From contig JAILRO010000050.1 in assembly GCA_024698145.1 (NCBI GenBank), forward strand, positions 1-64,000: DNA of 64,000 bases, read 5' to 3'. The stretch is from Lachnospiraceae bacterium. GTDB taxonomy: Bacteria; Bacillota; Clostridia; Lachnospirales; Lachnospiraceae. This document shows, in pieces, positions 36,035 through 45,255 of this stretch (the stretch's first letter is position 1; every line of letters begins with the position of its first letter). The translations under genes were made by a program, and so were the position numbers. Below the pieces are notes generated by a model that was not told where the DNA came from, ran no database searches, and worked only from the letters and a program-made list of their open reading frames with translations.

Positions 36035-37087
36035 ATGGGAGATATTTCAAAGAAATTTTTAAGAATAGTTGTGATGGTATTGGCATTGGTACTTGTTCCG
36101 ACGATAAAAGCTGATGCAGCAGAAAAAGTCTCGTCTGAAGATCTTGTGTTTGGAAAGGAATATAATGTTTCTTTTTCAGGTGGGGAAAAATACAGTGACT
36201 TTTATTTTTCCTTGAATCAGTCAGGTAGGATAGCTATTTCTTTAATTAGATCTGGTATCTGTGGGAAAACACGTCTATTTGATGAAGCTGGGGATGTCAT
36301 ATATGAAACGTCACAATACGAATTGACAGATTATATTAATCTGGTCGCAGGGAATTATATTTTTAGTATTGGTAATTACGGCCCTTGGTCTTTAGTTGAT
36401 GATGTTGAATACACTTATGTAATCAATTTTACCCCATCAGGTGAAACTATTAATGAATTCCAAAATGCGCGTAATAATATGACTGCAAAGGCTACACCTT
36501 ATCCTGGTGGGGATTTTACCGGACAATTGGCATTAAATGATGATAAAGATATATATTCTTTTGTTGTAAATACTGATTGTTTTACAATTGTTGATTATGA
36601 TCCGTCATTTAGTGGTACACAACTAAAGCTGGAAAATGATAATGGTGATGTTTGGAACTTGAAAGATTTGCCGTATGGCCAGCAATCTTATAGGTATTTC
36701 ACTCCGGCAGGTACATATTATTTAACCGTAAGTTCAACGAAAAAAACAGGTACTTATAGTTTCTCTGCATCGCAATCGTTGCTACAGAGTGTTACACTTA
36801 AATCAATAAAAAAATATAAATCATTTGGTAGAAGAGGATTTAAAGTGAAGTTTTCTACTAATTCGAGTGCTGATGGATACCAAATATGTTATTCACCAAA
36901 GAAATTCAAATCTAAGAATAAATATGTTAGTATCGACGATAAATCAATTAACAGTAAAATCGTTGATGGATTGAAAAAAAATAAAACATATTATGTGAGA
37001 ATTAGATCATTTAGAAAATATGGAGAGAACAATAGTAGGATTTGTTATTCTGCATGGAGCAATACTAAGAAGATAAAAATAAAATAA
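36035..37087 (+). CDS. Secreted PPC-like/FN3-like protein
   Basis: 350 residues from ATG 36035 (AAGGAG at 36020-36025); an upstream in-frame ATG at 36014 lacks a ribosome site. Signal peptide ends near KADAAE (about 28). Two beta-rich segments follow (about 35-135 and 145-255) resembling pre-peptidase C-terminal (PPC) domains, with FYFSLNQSGRIAISL and YRYFTPAGTYYLTVSSTKKTGTYSFS, then a lysine-rich FN3-like domain (SADGYQICYSPKKFKSK, KNKTYYVRIRSFR) like those of the two DUF6273 proteins upstream. Third gene of the operon. Confidence 0.8.
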   Translation: MGDISKKFLRIVVMVLALVLVPTIKADAAEKVSSEDLVFGKEYNVSFSGGEKYSDFYFSLNQSGRIAISLIRSGICGKTRLFDEAGDVIYETSQYELTDYINLVAGNYIFSIGNYGPWSLVDDVEYTYVINFTPSGETINEFQNARNNMTAKATPYPGGDFTGQLALNDDKDIYSFVVNTDCFTIVDYDPSFSGTQLKLENDNGDVWNLKDLPYGQQSYRYFTPAGTYYLTVSSTKKTGTYSFSASQSLLQSVTLKSIKKYKSFGRRGFKVKFSTNSSADGYQICYSPKKFKSKNKYVSIDDKSINSKIVDGLKKNKTYYVRIRSFRKYGENNSRICYSAWSNTKKIKIK

Positions 37088-37119
37088 GGCTAATTTCTAA
37101 AATACTCATATGTATTAAT

Positions 37120-37165
37120 AAGAAAAACGCATATTACGGTAAACGTATATATGCGTTTTTTTCTT
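37120..37165 (+). repeat. AACGCA hairpin, copy 2 (right island boundary; terminator)
   Basis: AAGAAAAACGCATAT (37120-37134) pairs with ATATGCGTTTTTTTCTT (37149-37165). It is nearly identical to 30233-30274, including the inner TTACG..CGTA. With its T7 run it should terminate the secreted-protein operon. Confidence 0.75.
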
Positions 37166-37231
37166 GTGCATTTATAGTGCTTATTATTCCAAAAGCGTTA
37201 AGTGAAGATGAGTTTAGTGGGAGTAAAACCC

Positions 37232-37260
37232 TTGCAGTATAGTAAAAGATGTGCTACAAT
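37232..37260 (+). promoter_or_regulatory. Promoter of the XRE/Bro-N/ABC operon
   Basis: TTGCAG (37232-37237), 17-bp spacer, TACAAT (37255-37260). A short inverted repeat CCAC..GTGG lies just downstream (about 37263-37277). Confidence 0.7.
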
Positions 37261-37314
37261 TACCACACATTGAGTGGATTTTATGAGCGTGGCTGATTGA
37301 GAGGTGTTGGAGAA

Positions 37315-37608
37315 ATGAGTGATAAAAGATTAGAGTTAAATACACAGATAGAAACGATGAAGAATCTTAGAGAGGAAGCAGGATTTAATCGGAGGGAGTT
37401 TTCTGACTATATGGGAATACCTCTTCGCACATTGGAAGAATGGGAAGCAGGAAGACGTAAAATGCCTGATTATGTGCTTCGTCTAATAGCTTATTATGTC
37501 AGAATGCAGAAGTACATTATGGATAATGGGATATCTGATGAGATGATTGAAGGCTGGGGGAACCTAGATAGTAATGATAATTATTGGGAGGATAAGAGGA
37601 ATGAGTGA
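37315..37608 (+). CDS. XRE-family helix-turn-helix protein
   Basis: 97 residues from ATG 37315. The DNA-binding domain is MKNLREEAGFNRREFSDYMGIPLRTLEEWEAGRRKMPDYVLRLIAYYV, typical of small XRE/antitoxin-like regulators that pick substrates with RTLEEWE. The gene overlaps the next by 8 bp (37601-37608), so they are translationally coupled. It may regulate this operon or pair with the Bro-N protein. Confidence 0.85.
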   Translation: MSDKRLELNTQIETMKNLREEAGFNRREFSDYMGIPLRTLEEWEAGRRKMPDYVLRLIAYYVRMQKYIMDNGISDEMIEGWGNLDSNDNYWEDKRNE

Positions 37609-38488
37609 AGAACATATACAATTTTTTGAAGACCAGACAATAAGAACAGCGTGGGATGAAGAACAGGAAGAGTGGTATTTTTCTGTTGTGGATGTTATGG
37701 GTGTGCTGACAGAACAAAAAGATGCTAGAGGGGCAAGTACATATTGGGCAGTTACAAAGAAACGGTTAAAGGAAGAGGGGGCAAATAAACTGCTTACAAA
37801 TTGTAAGCAGTTGAAAATGACTGCACGAGATGGAAAAAGAAGACTTACCGATGTTGCTAATGTAGAGCAATTGCTTCGAATTATACAGTCAATTCCATCC
37901 AAAAAAGCGGAGCCATTTAAATTGTGGTTAGCACAGGTTGGACGTGAACGGATAGAGGAAACGATAGATCCGGAATTGACGATAGACCGAGCACTTGAGG
38001 AGTATTCAAAACTTGGATACGATGCTGAATGGATTAATCAAAGACTTCAGACGATACGTGCAAGAAAAGAACTGACGGATGCATGGCAATCGCATGGTGT
38101 TAAAGAAGGAAAAGAATATGCGATTTTAACTGATGAAATAACAAAAGCATGGTCGGGAATGAGTACCAGACAGTATAAGAATTTGAAGGGCTTGAAAAAA
38201 GAGAACCTTAGAGATAATATGAGTACATTAGAACTTGCGTTAAATATGCTAGCTGAAGCCACTACCACAGAGTTAACCAATGTTAAAAATCCACAAGGGC
38301 TTGAAGAAAATCAGGAAGTGGCACGTGAAGGTGGAAGGGTTGCAGGTAATGCGAGATTAGAGATCGAGGCATCTACAGGAACTTCAGTTATCACATCAAA
38401 AAATGCAAGACAATTACAATCAACAGTAATAGGAATGATAGAAGAAATAGCAACAAGTGTTGAAACAAGCAAAGGAGAAGGACAATGA
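37601..38488 (+). CDS. Bro-N domain antirepressor-like protein
   Basis: 295 residues from ATG 37601. The N-terminal Bro-N/DinD-like domain (IRTAWDEEQEEWYFSVVDVMGVLTEQKDARGASTYWAVTKKRLKEEG, TDVANVEQLLRIIQSIPSKKAEPFKLWLAQVGRERIEETIDPEL) is DNA-binding and common in phage antirepressors and DNA-damage-inducible protein D. The C-terminal half is helical (LTDEITKAWSGMSTRQYKNLKGLKKENLRDNMS) as in DinD-type members. It overlaps the XRE gene by 8 bp and the ABC ATPase by 4 bp (ATGA), an unusual coupling of an antirepressor-like protein to a transporter. Confidence 0.85.
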   Translation: MSEEHIQFFEDQTIRTAWDEEQEEWYFSVVDVMGVLTEQKDARGASTYWAVTKKRLKEEGANKLLTNCKQLKMTARDGKRRLTDVANVEQLLRIIQSIPSKKAEPFKLWLAQVGRERIEETIDPELTIDRALEEYSKLGYDAEWINQRLQTIRARKELTDAWQSHGVKEGKEYAILTDEITKAWSGMSTRQYKNLKGLKKENLRDNMSTLELALNMLAEATTTELTNVKNPQGLEENQEVAREGGRVAGNARLEIEASTGTSVITSKNARQLQSTVIGMIEEIATSVETSKGEGQ

Positions 38489-39351
38489 ACGCAATTGAGA
38501 CAGATAAACTTACAAAAATGTATGGGGCGAGCAGGGGTATCAATGAATTGGAACTTTCTGTAGAAACGGGCGATTTCTTTGGTTTTATCGGGCCAAATGG
38601 TGCGGGCAAATCAACTACGATAAGAACTTTGCTGGGACTTATAAGTCCGACATCAGGAAGTGCAAAGGTACTCGGATACGATATAGTATCGCAGAAAAAT
38701 GAGATATTGTCGCGTGTTGGATATCTGCCGTCGGAGATTAATTTTACAAGTGGTATGAAGGTTAAGGATGTTATTAAATATTCTGCTGAACTTAGACATA
38801 AGAAGTGTGATGAACAGTCAAAGATATTATGTGAGAGACTTTCGATAGATACATCTAAAAGAGTTGATGATCTTTCGTTGGGTAACAGGAAAAAGGTTGG
38901 TATAGTATGTGCAGTTCAGCACGAGCCGGAATTGTTAATTCTTGATGAGCCAACAAGCGGACTTGATCCTTTGATGCAGAGAGAGTTTTTTGAAATATTA
39001 AAAGAACAGAATGAGAAAGGTTCAACCATCTTCTTCTCTTCGCATATTCTTTCAGAGGTGCAAAACCATTGTCGCACGGCAGCATTTATACGAGATGGAA
39101 GAATTATAGTGTCTGACAAGGTTGAGAAGTTAGAGGAAACAGGTGCGAAGAAGGTAACGCTTACGGGTGATTTTGATGCCGAGGGTATCTCCGGTATCGA
39201 CGACTTAAAGGTTGAGAATGATGTGACAAGTTTTCTGTATAAGGGCGATGTCAAACTACTCCTTAAGAAACTGGCAGATAGTAACTTGAGTAACGTTAAT
39301 ATTACGGAACCAAGTTTGGAAGAAATATTCATGAATTATTATGAGGGGTGA
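38485..39351 (+). CDS. ABC transporter ATP-binding protein
   Basis: 288 residues. Walker A GPNGAGKSTT near 34-43, signature LSLGNRKKVGIV (variant of LSGGQ seen in BcrA-like exporters), Walker B LLILDEPTSGLDP and H-loop SSHILSEVQNHC. A C-terminal extension of about 70 residues is typical for the drug/bacitracin-type ABC-2 exporters. It starts with the ATGA overlap to the Bro-N gene and overlaps or abuts the permease gene, so they form one unit. Confidence 0.93.
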   Translation: MNAIETDKLTKMYGASRGINELELSVETGDFFGFIGPNGAGKSTTIRTLLGLISPTSGSAKVLGYDIVSQKNEILSRVGYLPSEINFTSGMKVKDVIKYSAELRHKKCDEQSKILCERLSIDTSKRVDDLSLGNRKKVGIVCAVQHEPELLILDEPTSGLDPLMQREFFEILKEQNEKGSTIFFSSHILSEVQNHCRTAAFIRDGRIIVSDKVEKLEETGAKKVTLTGDFDAEGISGIDDLKVENDVTSFLYKGDVKLLLKKLADSNLSNVNITEPSLEEIFMNYYEG

Positions 39352-39355
39352 TGAC

Positions 39356-40144
39356 ATGGCAATATTAAAACAGGAATTAAAAAGTCAAAGATTATCAGTT
39401 ATTATATGGAGTTTTTCGATAGGGCTTCTTATTGCGGCGTGCGTGCTTATGTATCCGGATATGGAGGCTGAAATGGATGGCGTCAATGAGATGTTTTCAT
39501 CAATGGGCAATTTCACGGCAGCATTTGGAATGGATCAGTTAAACTTCGGAACGCTTATCGGATTTTACGGAGTTGAGGGCGGTAACATACTTGGAATCGG
39601 TGGTGCATTCTTTGCGGCGGTTACAGGAATTGGTGCACTTATGAAAGAGGAGCGCGACAGAACAGCGGAGTTCTTGATGACTCACCCTGTATCGAGAGTA
39701 AGAGTTATCACGGAAAAACTTCTCGGTGCTTTTGCTGTAATTATTATATTGAATGCAATAGTACTTGTCTGCTCATGCGTATCGGTATTGATGATTGACG
39801 GTGATGTTGAGTGGAAGGATATAATGCTTTTTCACCTTGCGTATCTTATAATGCAGTTTGAGATTGCGGGAATATGTTTCGGAATATCCGCATTTATAAC
39901 CAAAGCCGGTGCGGGAATCGGAATAGGCGTTGCGTCGCTTATGTATTTTCTAAATATTATTGCGAACATTTCAAAGGATGCGGAAGTGCTCAAATATATC
40001 ACACCGTTTGGATATACGGAGGCATCGGATATAATAAATGAGCACGCACTAAACAGTGAGTATGTGGCGTGTGGTGTTGCATTTATGGTGATTGGAATTA
40101 TTGTAGGCTACGTGAAATATTCAAAGAAGGATATTAGAGCATAG
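39356..40144 (+). CDS. ABC-2 type transporter permease
   Basis: 262 residues from ATG 39356 (GAGGGGTG upstream); an in-frame ATG 39341 would overlap the ATPase. Six hydrophobic segments, with the conserved MKEERDRTAEFLMTHPVSRVRVITEKLLGAF between TM2 and TM3, a hallmark of ABC-2 permeases (EKERGT-like motif). Partner of the ATPase directly upstream; exports an unknown compound, possibly a peptide or drug. Confidence 0.92.
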   Translation: MAILKQELKSQRLSVIIWSFSIGLLIAACVLMYPDMEAEMDGVNEMFSSMGNFTAAFGMDQLNFGTLIGFYGVEGGNILGIGGAFFAAVTGIGALMKEERDRTAEFLMTHPVSRVRVITEKLLGAFAVIIILNAIVLVCSCVSVLMIDGDVEWKDIMLFHLAYLIMQFEIAGICFGISAFITKAGAGIGIGVASLMYFLNIIANISKDAEVLKYITPFGYTEASDIINEHALNSEYVACGVAFMVIGIIVGYVKYSKKDIRA

Positions 40145-40182
40145 AAATTGCTAATAACAAAAACAACTAAGGGGAAAGAACT

Positions 40183-42012
40183 TTGAATATACTTAATCTG
40201 GAAAATATTTCAAAAACATATATGGAAAAAGCGGTTTTGGATAATGTGTGTATCGGTATAGACGACTCGGATAAGATAGGTGTTGTCGGTGCAAATGGTA
40301 CAGGGAAATCCACTTTGCTTGCAATTACCGCGGGACTTATTGAAGCTGATGACGGCAAATTGGTAAAAGGCAATGATGTGAGGATTTCTTATCTTCCGCA
40401 AAATCCGCAGTTTGACATGAATAAAACTCTTTTGGAGAACATTACCGACGCGATATATGCAGGTAATGATCACTGGGATAAAATGGGTGAAATCAGAGCA
40501 AATCTTGCAAAGTTTGGAATTGATGATCCTGAATGTAATCCGTCTGTGTTATCCGGAGGACAAAAGAAGAGAGCCGCACTGGTGTCTGCCATTATGACAC
40601 CGGCCGATCTTTTGATTTTAGATGAGCCAACCAATCATCTGGACTCGGAAATGATAGAATGGCTGGAAAACTTTTTGCAAAGGTACAATGGAGCTATTCT
40701 TATGGTTACTCATGACAGATACTTTCTTGATGAAGTAACCAATCAGATTATAGAGATTGATAAAGGAAACGCATATCGTTATACAGCTAATTACTCCGGT
40801 TATCTTGAATTAAAACAGCAGCGTCTTGATTATGAGAAAGCCGCTGAAAGAAAAGCTGCAACGTTGTTTAAGAAAGACCTTGCGTGGATAAGAAGAGGTG
40901 CAAGGGCCCGTTCAACCAAACAGAAAGCACATATTAAAAGATTTGAAGAACTGCGTGACAGAAAACGTCCGGAGGAAGAACGTTTTGTTGAACTAAGTTC
41001 TCTGCCTTCGCGTATGGGTAATAAGACCATTATTCTTGATGATATTTCCAAAGCATACGGGGACAGAACTCTATTTGAGAACTTCACATATACATTTAAC
41101 AAGTTAGACAGAATTGGAATTATTGGGCCAAACGGATGTGGAAAATCAACACTTCTAAAGTGTATAATCGGTGACATTCAAATAGACAGCGGATCTATTG
41201 ATATCGGACAAACAATCAAAATAGGATATTTTGGACAGGAAAATGAGTTTGATAAGGCATCATGGGATGATGAGATGAGAGTCATTGACTATGTCAAAGA
41301 GACGGCAGAATATATTGAGACAACGGAAGGAACAGTTTCTGCTTCGGCTATGTGCGAGAGGTTTTTATTTAATGCAGATATGCAGTACGCACCTTTAAAG
41401 AAATTGTCAGGTGGCGAGAAGAGAAGACTATATCTTTTAAAAGTGCTCATGACCGCACCTAATGTAGTGATTTTAGATGAGCCGACAAATGATCTTGATA
41501 TTATGACGTTGCGAATACTTGAGGATTATCTTGATAGTTTTGCCGGGATTGTATTAACGGTTTCGCATGACAGATATTTTCTTGACAGAGTCGTGACAAG
41601 GATTTTCTCATTTGAGTCAGGCACGACATTACAGCAAAGCGAGGGCGGTTATTCGGAGTATCTTGAACATAGGAAACAGACGGATACGCAGCGGGATGTT
41701 AGTAAAATCAACAATGAAAACGATAAGGCGGAAAATGATTCAAAGAAAAATAAAAAGTATCGTGCGCCTAGAGAAAAAACAAAACTCTCTTTTAATGAAC
41801 AGAGGGAATACGATACGATTGAAGAAGAAATTGAGCAGTTAGAAGCGAGAAGTGCAGAACTTGATGGACTTATTGTAAGCGCTGCCACTGATTTTGTTAA
41901 GTTAACAGAGCTTACAAAAGAGAAAGAAGAACTTGAACTACAAATAGAACAGAAACTTAACAGATACGTGGAATTACAGGAGATGGTTGATAGGTTTAAC
42001 GAGATGAAATAA
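40183..42012 (+). CDS. ABC-F family ATPase
   Basis: 609 residues, two ABC modules with no membrane segment. First Walker A GANGTGKST (about 36), signature LSGGQKKRA, Walker B LLILDEPTNHLD; the linker is the basic ABC-F tRNA-interaction motif region (AWIRRGARARSTKQKAHIKRFEEL); second Walker A GPNGCGKST, LSGGEKRRLYLLKVL, VVILDEPTNDLD. A C-terminal coiled coil (about 535-609) is seen as in Uup/YdiF subgroup. Such proteins act on ribosomes; antibiotic protection is possible but unproven. TTG start after AAGGGGAAAG. Confidence 0.93.
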   Translation: MNILNLENISKTYMEKAVLDNVCIGIDDSDKIGVVGANGTGKSTLLAITAGLIEADDGKLVKGNDVRISYLPQNPQFDMNKTLLENITDAIYAGNDHWDKMGEIRANLAKFGIDDPECNPSVLSGGQKKRAALVSAIMTPADLLILDEPTNHLDSEMIEWLENFLQRYNGAILMVTHDRYFLDEVTNQIIEIDKGNAYRYTANYSGYLELKQQRLDYEKAAERKAATLFKKDLAWIRRGARARSTKQKAHIKRFEELRDRKRPEEERFVELSSLPSRMGNKTIILDDISKAYGDRTLFENFTYTFNKLDRIGIIGPNGCGKSTLLKCIIGDIQIDSGSIDIGQTIKIGYFGQENEFDKASWDDEMRVIDYVKETAEYIETTEGTVSASAMCERFLFNADMQYAPLKKLSGGEKRRLYLLKVLMTAPNVVILDEPTNDLDIMTLRILEDYLDSFAGIVLTVSHDRYFLDRVVTRIFSFESGTTLQQSEGGYSEYLEHRKQTDTQRDVSKINNENDKAENDSKKNKKYRAPREKTKLSFNEQREYDTIEEEIEQLEARSAELDGLIVSAATDFVKLTELTKEKEELELQIEQKLNRYVELQEMVDRFNEMK

Positions 42013-42033
42013 GGAAGAGTTTTTTTATTGAAA

Positions 42034-42070
42034 AAAACCCACAAACATAGTAAAATGTTCGTGGGTTTTT
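42034..42070 (+). terminator. Terminator after ABC-F gene
   Basis: AAAACCCACAAACAT pairs with ATGTTCGTGGGTTTTT (one mismatch), 6-nt loop, T-rich end. Confidence 0.85.
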
Positions 42071-42112
42071 ATGTTTAAAAATGATATTACATACATTTAG
42101 GAGGACACTACC

Positions 42113-43492
42113 ATGGCACAATTATGGGGAGGACGTTTTACAAAGCAAACAGACCAGTTGGTTTATAACTTTAATGCGTCCATTACCTTTGATCAGAAAT
42201 TTTATAAAGAGGACATAGAGGGCAGCATGGCACATGTGAAAATGCTTGCTGCAACAGGTGTGCTTACAGAGGCAGAACGTGATGAGATTGTTTCGGGACT
42301 TACCGGTATTTTACAGGATGTAGAGAGTGGAAAACTTGAGATTACATCAGAGTACGAGGATATTCACAGTTTCGTGGAGGCTAATCTAATTGATAGAATC
42401 GGTGATGCGGGTAAGAAGCTCCACACAGGTCGTTCCAGAAATGACCAGGTTGCTCTTGATATGAGACTCTATACCAGAAAAGAGATTGAGAACTTAAAGG
42501 AACTTGTTAAAGATCTTATGGAAGTTCTTCATGGTCTTATGAAGGAGCATCTTGATACATTTATGCCTGGCTTTACACATTTACAGAAAGCTCAGCCTAT
42601 AACACTTGCTCATCATTTTGGCGCATACATGGAGATGTTTAAGAGAGATTACGGAAGACTTTGTGATATTCATGAGAGAATGAACTATTGTCCGTTGGGT
42701 TCAGGTGCTCTTGCGGGTACAACATATCCTTTGGACCGTGAAATGACTGCAGAATTGCTTGGATTTAAGGGAGCAACTTTAAACAGTATGGATTCGGTGT
42801 CTGACAGAGATTATGTAATCGAACTTTTGTCGGCAATGTCAACAATAATGGTTCATTTAAGCCGATTCTCTGAAGAAATTATTATCTGGAACTCTAATGA
42901 GTACGGATTTGTTGAGTTAGATGATGCGTACAGTACAGGAAGCTCTATCATGCCACAGAAGAAGAACCCCGACATTGCAGAGCTTGTCAGAGGCAAGGCC
43001 GGCAGAGTGTATGGTGCGTTAATGCAGATGCTTACAACAATGAAGGGTATTCCGCTTGCATACAACAAGGATATGCAGGAGGATAAGGAGTTTACATTCG
43101 ATGCAATCGATACGGTTAAGGGATGTCTTGCGTTATTTACCGGAATGATTAAAACTATGAGTGTTAATAAAGCAACCATGGAAGAGAGTGCAAAGAAGGG
43201 ATTTACCAATGCGACAGATGCTGCTGATTATCTTGTAGGTAAGGGTGTTCCGTTCCGTGACGCACATGGTATTGTCGGTCAGCTTGTGCTTTATTGTATT
43301 GATAAGAATATTTCGCTTGATGATATGAGTCTTGACGAGTACAAGAAGATTTCGCCTGTCTTTGAAGAGGATATTTACGAGGCGATAAGCTTAAAGACTT
43401 GCGTGGAGAAACGTGAGACTATAGGTGCACCAAGTCGTACTTCTATGGAGAAAGTTATTGCTGTTAATGAGGAGTATTTGAAGGGTTTATAA
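42113..43492 (+). CDS. argH: Argininosuccinate lyase
   Basis: 459 residues. Fumarase-superfamily fold; it splits argininosuccinate to arginine and fumarate. Signature [22 protein letters not shown] with catalytic Ser in the flexible loop, plus [29 protein letters not shown] and [16 protein letters not shown]. Stand-alone here: argG is not adjacent. Ribosome site TTAGGAGGAC. It may be read from a promoter inside the 42013-42112 stretch, which I could not define. Confidence 0.98.
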   Translation: MAQLWGGRFTKQTDQLVYNFNASITFDQKFYKEDIEGSMAHVKMLAATGVLTEAERDEIVSGLTGILQDVESGKLEITSEYEDIHSFVEANLIDRIGDAGKKLHTGRSRNDQVALDMRLYTRKEIENLKELVKDLMEVLHGLMKEHLDTFMPGFTHLQKAQPITLAHHFGAYMEMFKRDYGRLCDIHERMNYCPLGSGALAGTTYPLDREMTAELLGFKGATLNSMDSVSDRDYVIELLSAMSTIMVHLSRFSEEIIIWNSNEYGFVELDDAYSTGSSIMPQKKNPDIAELVRGKAGRVYGALMQMLTTMKGIPLAYNKDMQEDKEFTFDAIDTVKGCLALFTGMIKTMSVNKATMEESAKKGFTNATDAADYLVGKGVPFRDAHGIVGQLVLYCIDKNISLDDMSLDEYKKISPVFEEDIYEAISLKTCVEKRETIGAPSRTSMEKVIAVNEEYLKGL

Positions 43493-43559
43493 TACCGGTT
43501 AATATATAAAATTAAACTTATGCTACAATGTAAAAAAACATGTGAAAGGGTGACAAAAC

Positions 43560-43817
43560 ATGAATAATACAGATAAGGCAACGCTTGACGCTGCAAAAAG
43601 AATGTTGCAGGGCAAAATTGATATCAATGAAGTTTCAATGATGTTGGGTGTTCCTGTTGAAAAATTACAACCACTTAAGGATGAGGTGGATGAGCAGGTG
43701 CGTAAGGTATATGGTAATCTCGATTCGTACGATTTTTCCGAACCAGTGCTTTTTGAGAATTTTGACGATTTGGGTAATGATGATGATCTCGATTCCGATG
43801 AAGATAATACATATTGA
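43560..43817 (+). CDS. Small acidic protein, unknown
   Basis: 85 residues. N-terminal half is basic-neutral with a helix-turn-helix-like pattern (MLQGKIDINEVSMMLGVPVEKLQPLKDEV); the C-terminus is very acidic (NDDDLDSDEDN). No family recognised. It precedes nadB by 9 bp, suggesting one transcript, with a TACAAT -10 at 43524-43529 but no good -35. Ribosome site GAAAGGGTG. A regulatory role for the NAD genes is a guess. Confidence 0.7.
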   Translation: MNNTDKATLDAAKRMLQGKIDINEVSMMLGVPVEKLQPLKDEVDEQVRKVYGNLDSYDFSEPVLFENFDDLGNDDDLDSDEDNTY

Positions 43818-43826
43818 GGCTACATT

Positions 43827-45218
43827 ATGAAGAAGAATTATGATGTTATTATAGTTGGTAATGGTGTTGCAGGACTCTTTGCGGCACTTCATTTGCCAAA
43901 GGATAAAGAAATAGCGATAATTACCAAGGGCGATATGGAAGAATGTGATTCGTATCTGGCGCAGGGTGGTATTTGTGTACTCAAAAATGAGGACGATTAC
44001 GCTGCGTTTTTTGAGGATACAATGCGTGCAGGTCATTACAAAAATGACAGGGCTGCAGTTGAACTTATGATACGTTCTTCGCAGGATATTATTCGCGAAC
44101 TTGTTGATTTTGGAGTAGAGTTTGAAAGAAAACAGGGTGAGTTTACTTATACCAAAGAAGGTGCTCATACGGCTTCTAGAATATTGCACCACGAAGACCT
44201 TACAGGCAAAGAGATTACTTCCAAACTCCTTTCAAGAGTTAAGGAACGTGATAATATATCTATCTTTGAACATACAACAATGGTGGATATATTGGAAAAA
44301 GACAATGTATGTTACGGTGTTATGGTTTCTTGCAATGATAATGTGCATGGTGCGTGTGGCAGTCTTGCAATTGATGGAAGTGTTGAGATAGTAAATGAAA
44401 CATCAAATGACAGCGGTGTTGGCGATATTAAAGTCATGAAGATATACAGCGACTATGTTATTTGGGCTTGCGGTGGCGTCGGAGGACTCTACAAACATTC
44501 CACTAATTTTAGACATTTAACGGGAGATACGGTTGCGATATCTACAAAGCATAACATAGAGTTAAAGGATATCAGCTATGTTCAGCTTCATCCGACTACT
44601 TTGTTTGCTAAGATTACAGGCAGACGTTTTCTTATATCCGAGTCGGTAAGAGGCGAGGGTGCAATTCTTCTTGATAAGGACGGTAACCGATTTGTTGATG
44701 AGTTGCTTCCGCGAGACAGACTGACCGAGAAAATCAAGGAACAGATGGCAAAAGAGGGAACAGACCATGTAAGACTTTCCGTTACGCATCTTGATGCGGA
44801 AGAGGTAAAACATCGTTTCCCTAATATATACAAGACCTGTATCGAGCAGGGCTACGACATAACAAAGGAGCCTATTCCGGTTGTTCCTGCACAGCACTAT
44901 TTTATGGGTGGAGTCAAGGTTGACCTTGACGGACATACATCAATGGGAAGGCTTTATGCAGCGGGAGAAACTGCATGTAACGGAGTTCACGGAGCTAATC
45001 GTCTTGCAAGTAATTCACTTCTTGAAAGTCTTGTATGGGCAAAAAGAGGTGCAGAAGATATAGCTGCTAATTATAGGAATGCCGACCATTCATGGTGTGA
45101 GGAATATTTTGAAAATGAAAATAGTGAGGGATATATTCCGGATAAAACGTATGTAGAGGTGTCAGAGGAATACTTCTATTCAGCCAGAGAACAGGTAAGA
45201 CCGGGATTTAATGGATGA
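43827..45218 (+). CDS. nadB: L-aspartate oxidase
   Basis: 463 residues. FAD-binding VGNGVAGLFAALHLP at the N-terminus, the succinate-dehydrogenase-like signature SYLAQGGICVLKNEDD, FAD/substrate loop QLHPTTLFAKITGRRFLISESVRGEGAILL, and GGVKVDLDGHTSMGRLYAAGETACNGVHGANRLASNSLLESLVW. It oxidises aspartate to iminoaspartate for quinolinate synthesis. It is shorter than the E. coli enzyme (about 540) because the C-terminal helical domain is reduced, as in other Clostridia. nadC follows, but nadA is not here. Confidence 0.93.
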   Translation: MKKNYDVIIVGNGVAGLFAALHLPKDKEIAIITKGDMEECDSYLAQGGICVLKNEDDYAAFFEDTMRAGHYKNDRAAVELMIRSSQDIIRELVDFGVEFERKQGEFTYTKEGAHTASRILHHEDLTGKEITSKLLSRVKERDNISIFEHTTMVDILEKDNVCYGVMVSCNDNVHGACGSLAIDGSVEIVNETSNDSGVGDIKVMKIYSDYVIWACGGVGGLYKHSTNFRHLTGDTVAISTKHNIELKDISYVQLHPTTLFAKITGRRFLISESVRGEGAILLDKDGNRFVDELLPRDRLTEKIKEQMAKEGTDHVRLSVTHLDAEEVKHRFPNIYKTCIEQGYDITKEPIPVVPAQHYFMGGVKVDLDGHTSMGRLYAAGETACNGVHGANRLASNSLLESLVWAKRGAEDIAANYRNADHSWCEEYFENENSEGYIPDKTYVEVSEEYFYSAREQVRPGFNG

Positions 45219-45255
45219 TGAGTTTTGAAAGATAGATATCGAAAGGAGAACATAG

